From Bacilli bacterium (GTDB taxonomy: Bacteria > Bacillota_I > Bacilli_A > RF39 > UBA660): a DNA stretch of 6,644 nt. Below, in pieces: positions 1 to 5,665 of this stretch (position 1 is the first letter of the stretch; each line of letters begins with the position of its first letter). A program made the translations under genes and the position numbers. The DNA lies in the NCBI GenBank assembly GCA_022801735.1, contig JAAWSW010000065.1, positions 1 to 6,644 of the forward strand, read 5' to 3'. The notes beneath the pieces are model-generated. The model made no database searches and was not told the origin of the DNA. It worked only from the letters and a program-made list of their open reading frames with translations.

Positions 1-3
1 TAT

Positions 4-35
4 AGTATACCCCCCCCCCCCCCATACTTTGTCAA
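4..35 (-). promoter_or_regulatory. Sigma-A-type promoter with a poly-G spacer, reading out of the left edge
   Basis: On the minus strand a perfect -35 box TTGACA (35-30) is followed by AAGTAT (29-24), a run of 14 G (23-10) and a -10 box TATACT (9-4). The spacer is 20 nt, three longer than the usual 17. The promoter sits just after the terminator of the upstream operon, where a new transcription unit would be expected to start. The driven gene lies beyond the left edge and is unseen. In known phase-variable promoters (Neisseria porA and opc, Bordetella fim) a G or C run of changing length between or near the boxes sets expression. By the same logic, about 11 G would give optimal spacing here and 14 G a weak or off state. 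The boxes are seen directly; the switching is inference. Confidence 0.72.
10..23. repeat. 14-nt homopolymer tract (C on plus, G on minus)
   Basis: Fourteen consecutive C in a genome of about 30% GC is far from chance expectation. Such tracts change length by slipped-strand mispairing during replication. The tract fills most of the spacer of the leftward promoter and is bracketed by a short inverted repeat (AGTAT / ATACT on the minus strand). Read-to-read length heterogeneity or sequencing error could make the reported length inexact. Confidence 0.9.
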
Positions 36-57
36 TAGTTGCAAGGATTTTTAATAT

Positions 58-87
58 AAAAAAAGTATAATTTAAAATTATACTTTT
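58..87 (-). terminator. Intrinsic terminator of the kinase-smr operon
   Basis: An inverted repeat pairs 61-72 with 76-87 (AAAAGTATAATT type, 12 bp, 3-nt loop). On the minus strand it is followed by a T run (64-58, partly shared with the stem). The stop codon of the Smr gene (80-78) lies inside the hairpin. The stem is almost entirely A/T, so it is weaker than a textbook terminator, but its position at the operon end and just before a new promoter supports the call. Confidence 0.6.
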
Positions 88-356
88 ATTTGAACTATTG
101 TACATCCTTCATTGAAGTAATGAGTTTTATAATTTATAACTAATGGATTGTTTTTTAAAGTTTTATGGGTTTCTTCTTTTAAAATGCCACTACCTCTACC
201 ATGAATTATAGTTATTAATTCGTTTTTCATTATATGGTTATCTTTTATAAAGTCATTAATGGCTACTCTAGCACTATCTCTATCATAGCCATGAAGATCT
301 ATCTTAGGATAACTATCTACAAATATTATTTCATTTAACTTGTTCATATACATCAT
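78..356 (-). CDS. Small Smr-domain protein
   Basis: A 92-residue protein made up almost entirely of one Smr (small MutS-related) domain. The two family signatures are visible: DLHG at residues 20-23 and HGRGSGIL at 52-59, followed by a helix (KEETHKTLK) and a final beta strand. Smr domains bind or nick nucleic acid; known members include the C-terminus of MutS2 and stand-alone proteins linked to rescue of stalled or collided ribosomes. Substrate and role here cannot be told from sequence. No MutS-like ATPase is attached, so this is a stand-alone Smr. The gene overlaps the end of the upstream kinase by 26 nt in another frame and lacks a clear Shine-Dalgarno (only GAAGAA), suggesting translational coupling. 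The start could equally be Met2 (353) or Met4 (347), which would shorten the overlap. Confidence 0.85.
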   Translation of the reverse strand: MMYMNKLNEIIFVDSYPKIDLHGYDRDSARVAINDFIKDNHIMKNELITIIHGRGSGILKEETHKTLKNNPLVINYKTHYFNEGCTIVQIKV

Positions 357-1230
357 TCATTTCTTCAAGTGTTGGTATTGATTTATATCCACCTACTCTA
401 GTAACTGAAAGTGCTCCTGCAACATTTGCAAATTTAATTACCTTTTCGTAATCAAATTTTTGAGCCAAACCATAAACAAATGCTCCATGGAAAATATCTC
501 CTGCACCAGTTGAATCTATCGTTTTTACTTTTATAGAAGGCATTATTTTTAGTTGGTTATTATGTTTATATAAACAACCTTCTGCTTCTAGTGTTATAAC
601 GATATTATTTTTAAATCTATTTTCCATTTTATTGTAAACTTCGGCAAGTGTTTGCTTATTATTAAAGTCAATTTTTATTCCAGTTACTTTTTCTGCAAAT
701 TCTTTTGAACATACTAAGTAATTTACTTTTTCGGCTAAGTCTACTATTTCTTTTTTATCTCTACCAGCATCTATAACACTTATGGCGTTTGGATATTTTT
801 TTAGTAGTTTTAAACTTGCTTCATATTCGTGTCCATCTATTAATATAATATCTGGATTATCTATTGGTGTAAATGGAATTAATTGTTCTTTTTTAGGTAC
901 ATAAATTAATATTGTTCTAGTCCCATTATCTCTATTTGCTAAAATTAAACTATGAGATGTTTCTGTGTTGTCGCTTAATACTAAATGATTAGTTTTTACA
1001 TGGTTTATGGAAAATTCTGTTTTTATTATTTTTCCATAGTCATCATTGCCCACTAGTCCAGCAATCATAACTTCTTGTCCCCATTTTCCAAGTAGGAATG
1101 CTGCAATAGCGGCAGGACCGCCTGCACATTCTGTTTTTTCATGACATCTTACTTTTGTGTTTTCTTTTGGAAAACTATCTATAGGAAAGGTTATGTCATA
1201 TGTTATATGTCCAACTGCTAATATCTTCAT
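331..1230 (-). CDS. PfkB-family carbohydrate kinase
   Basis: A 299-residue ribokinase/PfkB-family kinase that would phosphorylate a sugar or nucleoside with ATP in the cytoplasm. Visible features are the N-terminal strand with GHITYD (residues 7-12), the glycine-rich substrate motif AGGPAAIA (36-43) and the C-terminal signature DSTGAGD (239-245), which forms the anion hole and supplies the catalytic base Asp245. Length is typical of the family. The substrate (ribose, fructose, KDG, nucleoside and others) cannot be assigned from these motifs and there is no transporter or catabolic neighbour to help. A strong Shine-Dalgarno AAGGAGG (1242-1236) lies 5 nt before the ATG, fixing the start. The gene follows the small membrane protein gene by 28 nt and overlaps the Smr gene, so the three are probably cotranscribed. 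Its stop codon is TGA, arguing against a TGA-as-Trp code. Confidence 0.9.
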   Translation of the reverse strand: MKILAVGHITYDITFPIDSFPKENTKVRCHEKTECAGGPAAIAAFLLGKWGQEVMIAGLVGNDDYGKIIKTEFSINHVKTNHLVLSDNTETSHSLILANRDNGTRTILIYVPKKEQLIPFTPIDNPDIILIDGHEYEASLKLLKKYPNAISVIDAGRDKKEIVDLAEKVNYLVCSKEFAEKVTGIKIDFNNKQTLAEVYNKMENRFKNNIVITLEAEGCLYKHNNQLKIMPSIKVKTIDSTGAGDIFHGAFVYGLAQKFDYEKVIKFANVAGALSVTRVGGYKSIPTLEEMNDVYEQVK

Positions 1231-1258
1231 TTTGGCCTCCTTTTTATACTAATAAGTA

Positions 1259-1849
1259 TTAATATGATTTTATTAAAGTACCATTAGAGTATTTATCTGT
1301 ACGTACTAATATTTGAACATTGTTTTCATAATCATACTTATAAATTTTTTCAATATATGAATTAGTTTCAATATCAAATTGTTCAACTACAGAATAATAA
1401 GTAAGTTTATTATTTACATAGTATTCTACTCTTATTAATGTTTTGTTATCATTTTCATAAATAGAAGTAGTTCTATCATAATGTATAGTTGGAACTGTTA
1501 CTTTTGGTGTAGAATTAATAATTGCCTGTTTATCTACTTTGGTATTAGTTGTTGATTTTTGTGGTTTAGAAATAGTGTTTGTTTTATTATTCGTTTCTAC
1601 ATTATTATCTGCTTTGTCTGTTTCAGAGACTGTTTTTGGTTGTGCATCTGCATTTGTATTACTATTTAACGTTTCTTGTTTTGAAGTAACATCTTTTTTG
1701 GTATTTGTATCATTATTATTTATATAGTTTTCTTTCTTATAAGAAGATTTGGAGTGTTTAACAGTTTCAGATGGTTCATAAATTTTAAATAAAATTCCAC
1801 TTACTGTAACTACTCCGACAGTTGTAATTATTAAAATTTTTTTTAACAT
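1259..1849 (-). CDS. Hypothetical membrane-anchored or secreted protein with a disordered linker and paired C-terminal repeat
   Basis: A 196-residue protein of unrecognised family. Residues 1-3 are MLK and residues 4-21 form a hydrophobic segment (signal anchor or signal peptide; no cysteine for a lipobox). Residues 25-115 are a low-complexity Asn/Thr/Lys/Ser-rich stretch, likely an extended spacer outside the membrane. The C-terminus (about 120-196) is rich in Tyr, Asn and alternating beta-strand patterns and contains two related units starting YEN at 131-152 and 174-196, sharing about 9 of 22 positions (pattern YEN..4..L-[IV]-R-x-[ED]-x-Y-x-N-x-x-L). This recalls short beta-hairpin repeats of surface proteins, but no family can be named. 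A Shine-Dalgarno AGGAGA (1862-1857) lies 7 nt before the ATG and an extended -10 promoter is just upstream. It is the first gene of the unit leading into the sugar kinase. Confidence 0.75.
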   Translation of the reverse strand: MLKKILIITTVGVVTVSGILFKIYEPSETVKHSKSSYKKENYINNNDTNTKKDVTSKQETLNSNTNADAQPKTVSETDKADNNVETNNKTNTISKPQKSTTNTKVDKQAIINSTPKVTVPTIHYDRTTSIYENDNKTLIRVEYYVNNKLTYYSVVEQFDIETNSYIEKIYKYDYENNVQILVRTDKYSNGTLIKSY

Positions 1850-1887
1850 ATTCGTTTCTCCTAATCTTTTATATATAATTTTTTATT

Positions 1888-1896
1888 ATTATAACA
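1888..1896 (-). promoter_or_regulatory. Extended -10 promoter for the membrane protein-kinase-smr unit
   Basis: Minus strand TGTTATAAT (1896-1888) is a full extended -10 element (TGnTATAAT). It lies about 40 nt upstream of the ATG at 1849, after the ppdK terminator. No good -35 is present at 16-18 nt spacing (TATAAA-like at best), as is usual for extended -10 promoters. The same nonamer precedes ppdK. Confidence 0.6.
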
Positions 1897-1955
1897 TATA
1901 TTTTTTTAAATTTATATATTTTATGTAATTTAATTTATTGTGGATATATTAATGT

Positions 1956-1990
1956 AAAAAAGACTAAAATGTATAAGTCATCTTAGTCTT
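1956..1990 (-). terminator. Intrinsic terminator of ppdK
   Basis: AAGACTAA on the minus strand (1990-1983) pairs with TTAGTCTT (1967-1960). After one mismatch the stem continues with ATG/CAT, leaving a 7-nt loop. It is followed by a T run (1961-1956). The ppdK stop codon (1991-1989) overlaps the first arm. Confidence 0.8.
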
Positions 1991-4616
1991 AATTTTTCAT
2001 TTCTTGTTTTATAGAAGCGTGGGCAGCGGCTAAAATAGCAACCGGTACTCTATATGGTGAACATGATACATAATCTAAGCCAATTTGATGGCAAAATTCT
2101 ATACTTTCAGGATCTCCACCATGTTCTCCACATATTCCAAGTTCAATGTCTTTTCTTGTTTGTTTGGCTAGGGTTTTCGCAACTAAAATTAGTTTACCTA
2201 CTCCATTTTTATCTATGGTTTTAAATGGGTCTTTTTTTAGTATGCCTTTTTCATAGTAATCTTCAATAAATGATGCAGCATCGTCTCTTGAAAAACCATA
2301 TGTCATTTGGGTTAAATCATTTGTACCAAAACTAAAGAATTCAGCATTTTTGGCTAGTTCTCCTGCTTCAATTACTCCTCTTGGAACTTCTATCATTGTT
2401 CCTAATTTATAATTTATTCTTATTTTGTAATCTTCAAATGTTTTTTCTGCAGTTTTTTCAATTATGTCTTTTAAGTAATTATATTCTTTGGTGCTTCCAA
2501 CAAGTGGAATCATTAATTCTGGATATATTGTATATCCTTCTTTAGTTACAGAAATGGCTGCTTCTAAGATTGCTCTTGTTTGCATAATAGCTATTTCTGG
2601 GTATGTTATTGCAAGACGACATCCACGGTGTCCCATCATTGGGTTGAATTCTTTTAATTCATTTATTTTATTTTTTAGTTCTATTTCGGCTATTTTTAAT
2701 GATTTAGATAGCCTTTGTATTTCTTCTTCTTTTTTGGGTAAGAATTCATGTAAAGGTGGATCTAAATAACGAATTATTACTGTCTGATTATTCATAACTC
2801 TAAATATTTCTTCAAAGTCATGTCTTTGGATTGGAAGTAATTCTTTTAATGCTTTATTTCTTTCTGCATCATTTGTAGCAACTATCATTTTACGAATTGC
2901 AAATAATTTATCTTCTTCAAAAAACATGTGTTCAGTTCGGCAAAGACCTAATCCTTCAGCACCAAATTTTAATGCATTCATGGCATCTTTACCAGTTTCA
3001 GCATTGGCTCTTACACCTAATGTTTTAAACTCTTTGGCCCATGTTAAGAATATTTCAAAATCACCACTTATGTTTACATCTTTTGTATTTAGTAAACCTT
3101 CATAAACTATTCCTGTGGTACCATCTAATGAAATAGCATCACCTTCGTTATATGTTTCACCATTTATATTAATTGTTTTACTTTTTTCATCTACATCTAA
3201 ATCATGGCAACCACTAATACAACATTTGCCTATTCCTCTAGCAACTACAGCAGCATGACTGGTCATCCCACCTCTTACAGTTAGTATTCCAACTGCACTA
3301 TTCATACCTTCAATATCTTCTGGGGATGTTTCATTTCTAACTAGAATAGCATCTATACCTTCTTTTTTTGCTTTAACAACATCCTTTACTGTAAAGTAAA
3401 TTTTTCCAGATACAGCCCCTGGAGAGGCTGGAAGTCCAGTAGTTATTGTTCTAGCAAGTTTAAGTGATTCTTCTGCAAATACAGGGTGAAGAAGTTCATC
3501 TATTTTATTTGGTTCTATTCTAAGTAACGCTTCTTTTTTGGTTATCAGTTTTTCATCTACCATTTGAACTGCGATTGTTAAGGCTGCTTTAGTCGTTCTT
3601 TTTCCGTTTCTTGTTTGCAAAATATATAGTTTTCCCTTTTCCACAGTAAATTCCATATCTTGCATATCTTTATAATGTTTTTCTAATAGTTTTGATATAT
3701 CTTTTAATTCTTTATAAATATGAGGATAATCTCTTTCCATGGCTTCTATTGCTTTAGGCGTTCTAACACCAGAAACAATATCCTCACCTTGGGCTTTTTC
3801 TAAATATTCTCCATATAGTTCATTTTCCCCTGTTGAAGGGTTTCTTGAGAATGCTACTCCTGTTAGGGAATCATCGGTTAAATTACCATAAACCATTTCT
3901 TGAACGTTTACAGCAGTTCCTAGGGTATCACTTATGTTGTTCATTTTACGGTATACCTGGGCTCTTTCGGTATTCCATGAACGAAAAACGGCTTTTATTG
4001 ATTCGATTAACTGCTCTTTTGGATCTTCTGGGAATCTTTCTTTGGTAAGTCTTTTATAGATTTTTTTTGATTCCATGGCAATATCATACATGTCTTCTGC
4101 AGTTAATTCTAAATCTGTAGTTACTCTACGTCTATTTTTTTTGTATTCGATTAATTGTTCGAATTCTTCTTTTCCTTTTCCTTTTACAACATCGGCAAAC
4201 ATCATGATTAATCTTCTATATGAATCATAAATAAAACGGATACTTTCTTCATCTTTAGCAAGGCTTCTGGCTATTTCGTCATTTAAGCCCAAGTTTAAAA
4301 TAGTATCCATCATTCCTGGCATACTTATTGGTGAACCGCTTCTAACTGATAGTAATAAAGGATTTTCTATACTCCCTAAAGTTTTTCCTGTTAACTGTTC
4401 TAATTTTGTTAGTGTTTGATTTATTTCATCTATAATATCATTACTTATAGTTTCATGATCTTGATAATATTTATTACATCCTTCTGTTGTAATTGTAAAT
4501 CCATTAGGTACTGGAAGACCCATATTAGTCATTTCTGCTAGATTGGCTCCTTTTCCACCTAAAAGATTTCTCATGTCTTTATTTCCTTCTTTAAAGAGAT
4601 ATACATATTTTGTCAT
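1989..4616 (-). CDS. ppdK: Pyruvate, phosphate dikinase
   Basis: An 875-residue full-length PPDK (the Clostridium symbiosum enzyme has 874). It interconverts pyruvate + ATP + Pi and PEP + AMP + PPi, linking glycolysis and gluconeogenesis in PPi-using anaerobes. Domains in order: N-terminal ATP-grasp nucleotide-binding domain with GGKGANLAEM (20-29) and SVRSGSPISMPGMMDT (90-105); central phosphohistidine domain with GGMTSHAAVVAR (449-460), where His454 is the swivelling phosphocarrier and Thr452 the position phosphorylated in regulated plant enzymes; C-terminal PEP/pyruvate TIM barrel with Arg560 (LCRTEHMF), Arg616, metal ligands Glu743 (IEVPRG) and Asp767 (GTNDLTQ), and catalytic Cys829 (GICGEHGG). 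All key residues are present. AAGGAGG (4630-4624) lies 7 nt before the ATG. The gene has its own extended -10 promoter and its own terminator, so it is probably a single-gene unit. No PDRP-type regulatory gene is adjacent. Confidence 0.98.
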   Translation of the reverse strand: MTKYVYLFKEGNKDMRNLLGGKGANLAEMTNMGLPVPNGFTITTEGCNKYYQDHETISNDIIDEINQTLTKLEQLTGKTLGSIENPLLLSVRSGSPISMPGMMDTILNLGLNDEIARSLAKDEESIRFIYDSYRRLIMMFADVVKGKGKEEFEQLIEYKKNRRRVTTDLELTAEDMYDIAMESKKIYKRLTKERFPEDPKEQLIESIKAVFRSWNTERAQVYRKMNNISDTLGTAVNVQEMVYGNLTDDSLTGVAFSRNPSTGENELYGEYLEKAQGEDIVSGVRTPKAIEAMERDYPHIYKELKDISKLLEKHYKDMQDMEFTVEKGKLYILQTRNGKRTTKAALTIAVQMVDEKLITKKEALLRIEPNKIDELLHPVFAEESLKLARTITTGLPASPGAVSGKIYFTVKDVVKAKKEGIDAILVRNETSPEDIEGMNSAVGILTVRGGMTSHAAVVARGIGKCCISGCHDLDVDEKSKTININGETYNEGDAISLDGTTGIVYEGLLNTKDVNISGDFEIFLTWAKEFKTLGVRANAETGKDAMNALKFGAEGLGLCRTEHMFFEEDKLFAIRKMIVATNDAERNKALKELLPIQRHDFEEIFRVMNNQTVIIRYLDPPLHEFLPKKEEEIQRLSKSLKIAEIELKNKINELKEFNPMMGHRGCRLAITYPEIAIMQTRAILEAAISVTKEGYTIYPELMIPLVGSTKEYNYLKDIIEKTAEKTFEDYKIRINYKLGTMIEVPRGVIEAGELAKNAEFFSFGTNDLTQMTYGFSRDDAASFIEDYYEKGILKKDPFKTIDKNGVGKLILVAKTLAKQTRKDIELGICGEHGGDPESIEFCHQIGLDYVSCSPYRVPVAILAAAHASIKQEMKN

Positions 4617-4643
4617 TAATGTGCCTCCTTTTATCCTCTTATA

Positions 4644-4652
4644 ATTATAACA
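4644..4652 (-). promoter_or_regulatory. Extended -10 promoter of ppdK
   Basis: Minus strand TGTTATAAT (4652-4644) sits in the 66-nt gap between xerC and ppdK, about 28 nt before the ATG. The -35 region (around 4672-4667, TAAATA) is poor. An A/T-only inverted repeat (4641-4649 with 4661-4669) overlaps the -10, but such repeats are common in AT-rich DNA and I do not call an operator. Confidence 0.6.
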
Positions 4653-4682
4653 TGTTTTTCTATAATTATTTATGTTTTTTTA

Positions 4683-5555
4683 TTATTTTTTTGCCCTTGG
4701 GTGACTATTTAAGTAAACATTTCTTAATCTTTCATTAGATACATGGGTATATATTTGGGTTGTTGATAGGTTTTCATGGCCTAAAAGATCTCCTACGCTT
4801 TTTAAATCAGCCCCCTCATTTAACATATGAGTTGCATATGTATGTCTTAAGGTATGCGGGGTTACATGAACATCAATTCCTGCATTTTTTGCTTCTTTTT
4901 CGACTATTAATCTAACCATTCTTTCGTTAAGTTTATTTCCGTGTTTATTTGGAAGTAAATAATCTGATGAAGGTAGTTCTTTTCTTCCATTATTTATATA
5001 ATTATCTAGTAATGTTTCACATTTACCACCATAATATACATACCTTTCTTTATTACCTTTTCCTAAAACTAGGATTTTATTTTCAGAAAAACTTATATCT
5101 TTCATTTTTATATTAACTAGTTCACTTACTCTTATTCCAGTAGAATATAATAATTCTAAAATTAAGGCGTTTTTACTGCCCTCTTCGGTTTTAGTATCAG
5201 GGGTATTTAGTAGTTTTTCTAAATCATTATAATTTAAAAAGGTTGGTAGTTTTTTTTCTTTTTTAGGATTACTTATTAAAGTCATTGGATTTTCATCTAT
5301 GATGTTTTCTGATTCTAAAAATTTAAAGTAACTTTTTAGGGAACTTACTTTTCTAGATATTGTTGATGTACTATATTTTTTATCATATAGTTCTTTTAAA
5401 TATTCTCTTACTTTATTTAAATCTATTTTATTTGCTTTTGTACCTTTTAGAAAAGCATTAAATTCGTCTATATCTATTTTATAGTTGATTATTGTATGTT
5501 TAGACATATTTCTCTCATACTGTAAATAGTCTAAGAATTTATTTGTGTAATCCAT
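4683..5555 (-). CDS. xerC: Tyrosine recombinase of the XerC/XerD type, closest in look to XerC/CodV
   Basis: A 290-residue site-specific recombinase. The N-terminal SAM-like core-binding domain spans about 1-90 (FLDYLQYERNMSKHTI, then a TISRKVSSLKSYFKFL helix). The catalytic domain carries the full set of residues: Arg142 (STGIRVSEL), Lys166 (GKGNKER), His234 and Arg237 (HTLRH), His260 (LLGH) and the nucleophile Tyr269 (TTQIYTH). Length, N-terminus and the C-terminal end ERLRNVYLNSHPRAKK resemble Bacillus CodV/XerC more than XerD, and look like the housekeeping enzyme that resolves chromosome dimers at dif with its partner. A mobile-element integrase is less likely because the protein is short and no attachment site or cargo is seen. 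The Shine-Dalgarno AGGTGA (5565-5560) lies 4 nt before the ATG. It follows the terminator of the preceding gene, so it should have its own promoter, but none is convincing. The XerC versus XerD assignment is moderate. Confidence 0.92.
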   Translation of the reverse strand: MDYTNKFLDYLQYERNMSKHTIINYKIDIDEFNAFLKGTKANKIDLNKVREYLKELYDKKYSTSTISRKVSSLKSYFKFLESENIIDENPMTLISNPKKEKKLPTFLNYNDLEKLLNTPDTKTEEGSKNALILELLYSTGIRVSELVNIKMKDISFSENKILVLGKGNKERYVYYGGKCETLLDNYINNGRKELPSSDYLLPNKHGNKLNERMVRLIVEKEAKNAGIDVHVTPHTLRHTYATHMLNEGADLKSVGDLLGHENLSTTQIYTHVSNERLRNVYLNSHPRAKK

Positions 5556-5579
5556 AGTATCACCTATTTTTATTTTATC

Positions 5580-5605
5580 AAAAAAAAGGTTTTTAATAAA
5601 CCTTT
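5580..5605 (-). terminator. Intrinsic terminator of the DGR-target-like gene
   Basis: On the minus strand AAAGGTTT (5605-5598) and AAACCTTT (5592-5585) form an 8-bp stem with a 5-nt loop, followed by a T run down to 5580. It lies about 60 nt after the stop codon at 5666 and separates this unit from xerC. Confidence 0.82.
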
Positions 5606-5665
5606 AATGATTAGATATACTTATTTTAAATATTCTATTACTTTCTCTATTAGATTAACTACTTT

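Noticed and set aside
4..29. Invertible promoter: short inverted repeats AGTAT/ATACT around the G tract, with a recombinase gene nearby
   Set aside because: The arms are only 5 bp, far too short for a recombinase site, and the XerC gene looks like the housekeeping enzyme. Tract slippage is the simpler reading.
1246..1259. ATACT-AATA-AGTAT hairpin between the membrane protein gene and the kinase
   Set aside because: Only 5 bp and A/T-rich, with no T run after it on the minus strand, so it is not a terminator; a role at the ribosome binding site cannot be supported.
1539..4048. Several plus-strand open frames opposite the membrane protein and ppdK genes (1539-1727, 2488-2769, 3833-4048)
   Set aside because: They lie wholly inside strongly supported minus-strand genes and their products look like reverse complements of real coding sequence.
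4641..4669. 9-bp inverted repeat ATAATTATA/TATAATTAT over the ppdK -10 as an operator or xerC terminator
   Set aside because: A/T-only palindromes are frequent in such DNA and no T run follows; the -10 itself accounts for one arm.
4683..5555. Integrase of a prophage or integrative element
   Set aside because: Size, N-terminus and C-terminal end match housekeeping XerC, and no attachment site, excisionase or cargo gene is visible.
5556..5665. Promoter for xerC in the gap after the surface protein gene
   Set aside because: Only a loose TAAAAT-like -10 right after the terminator T run and no -35; not good enough to call.
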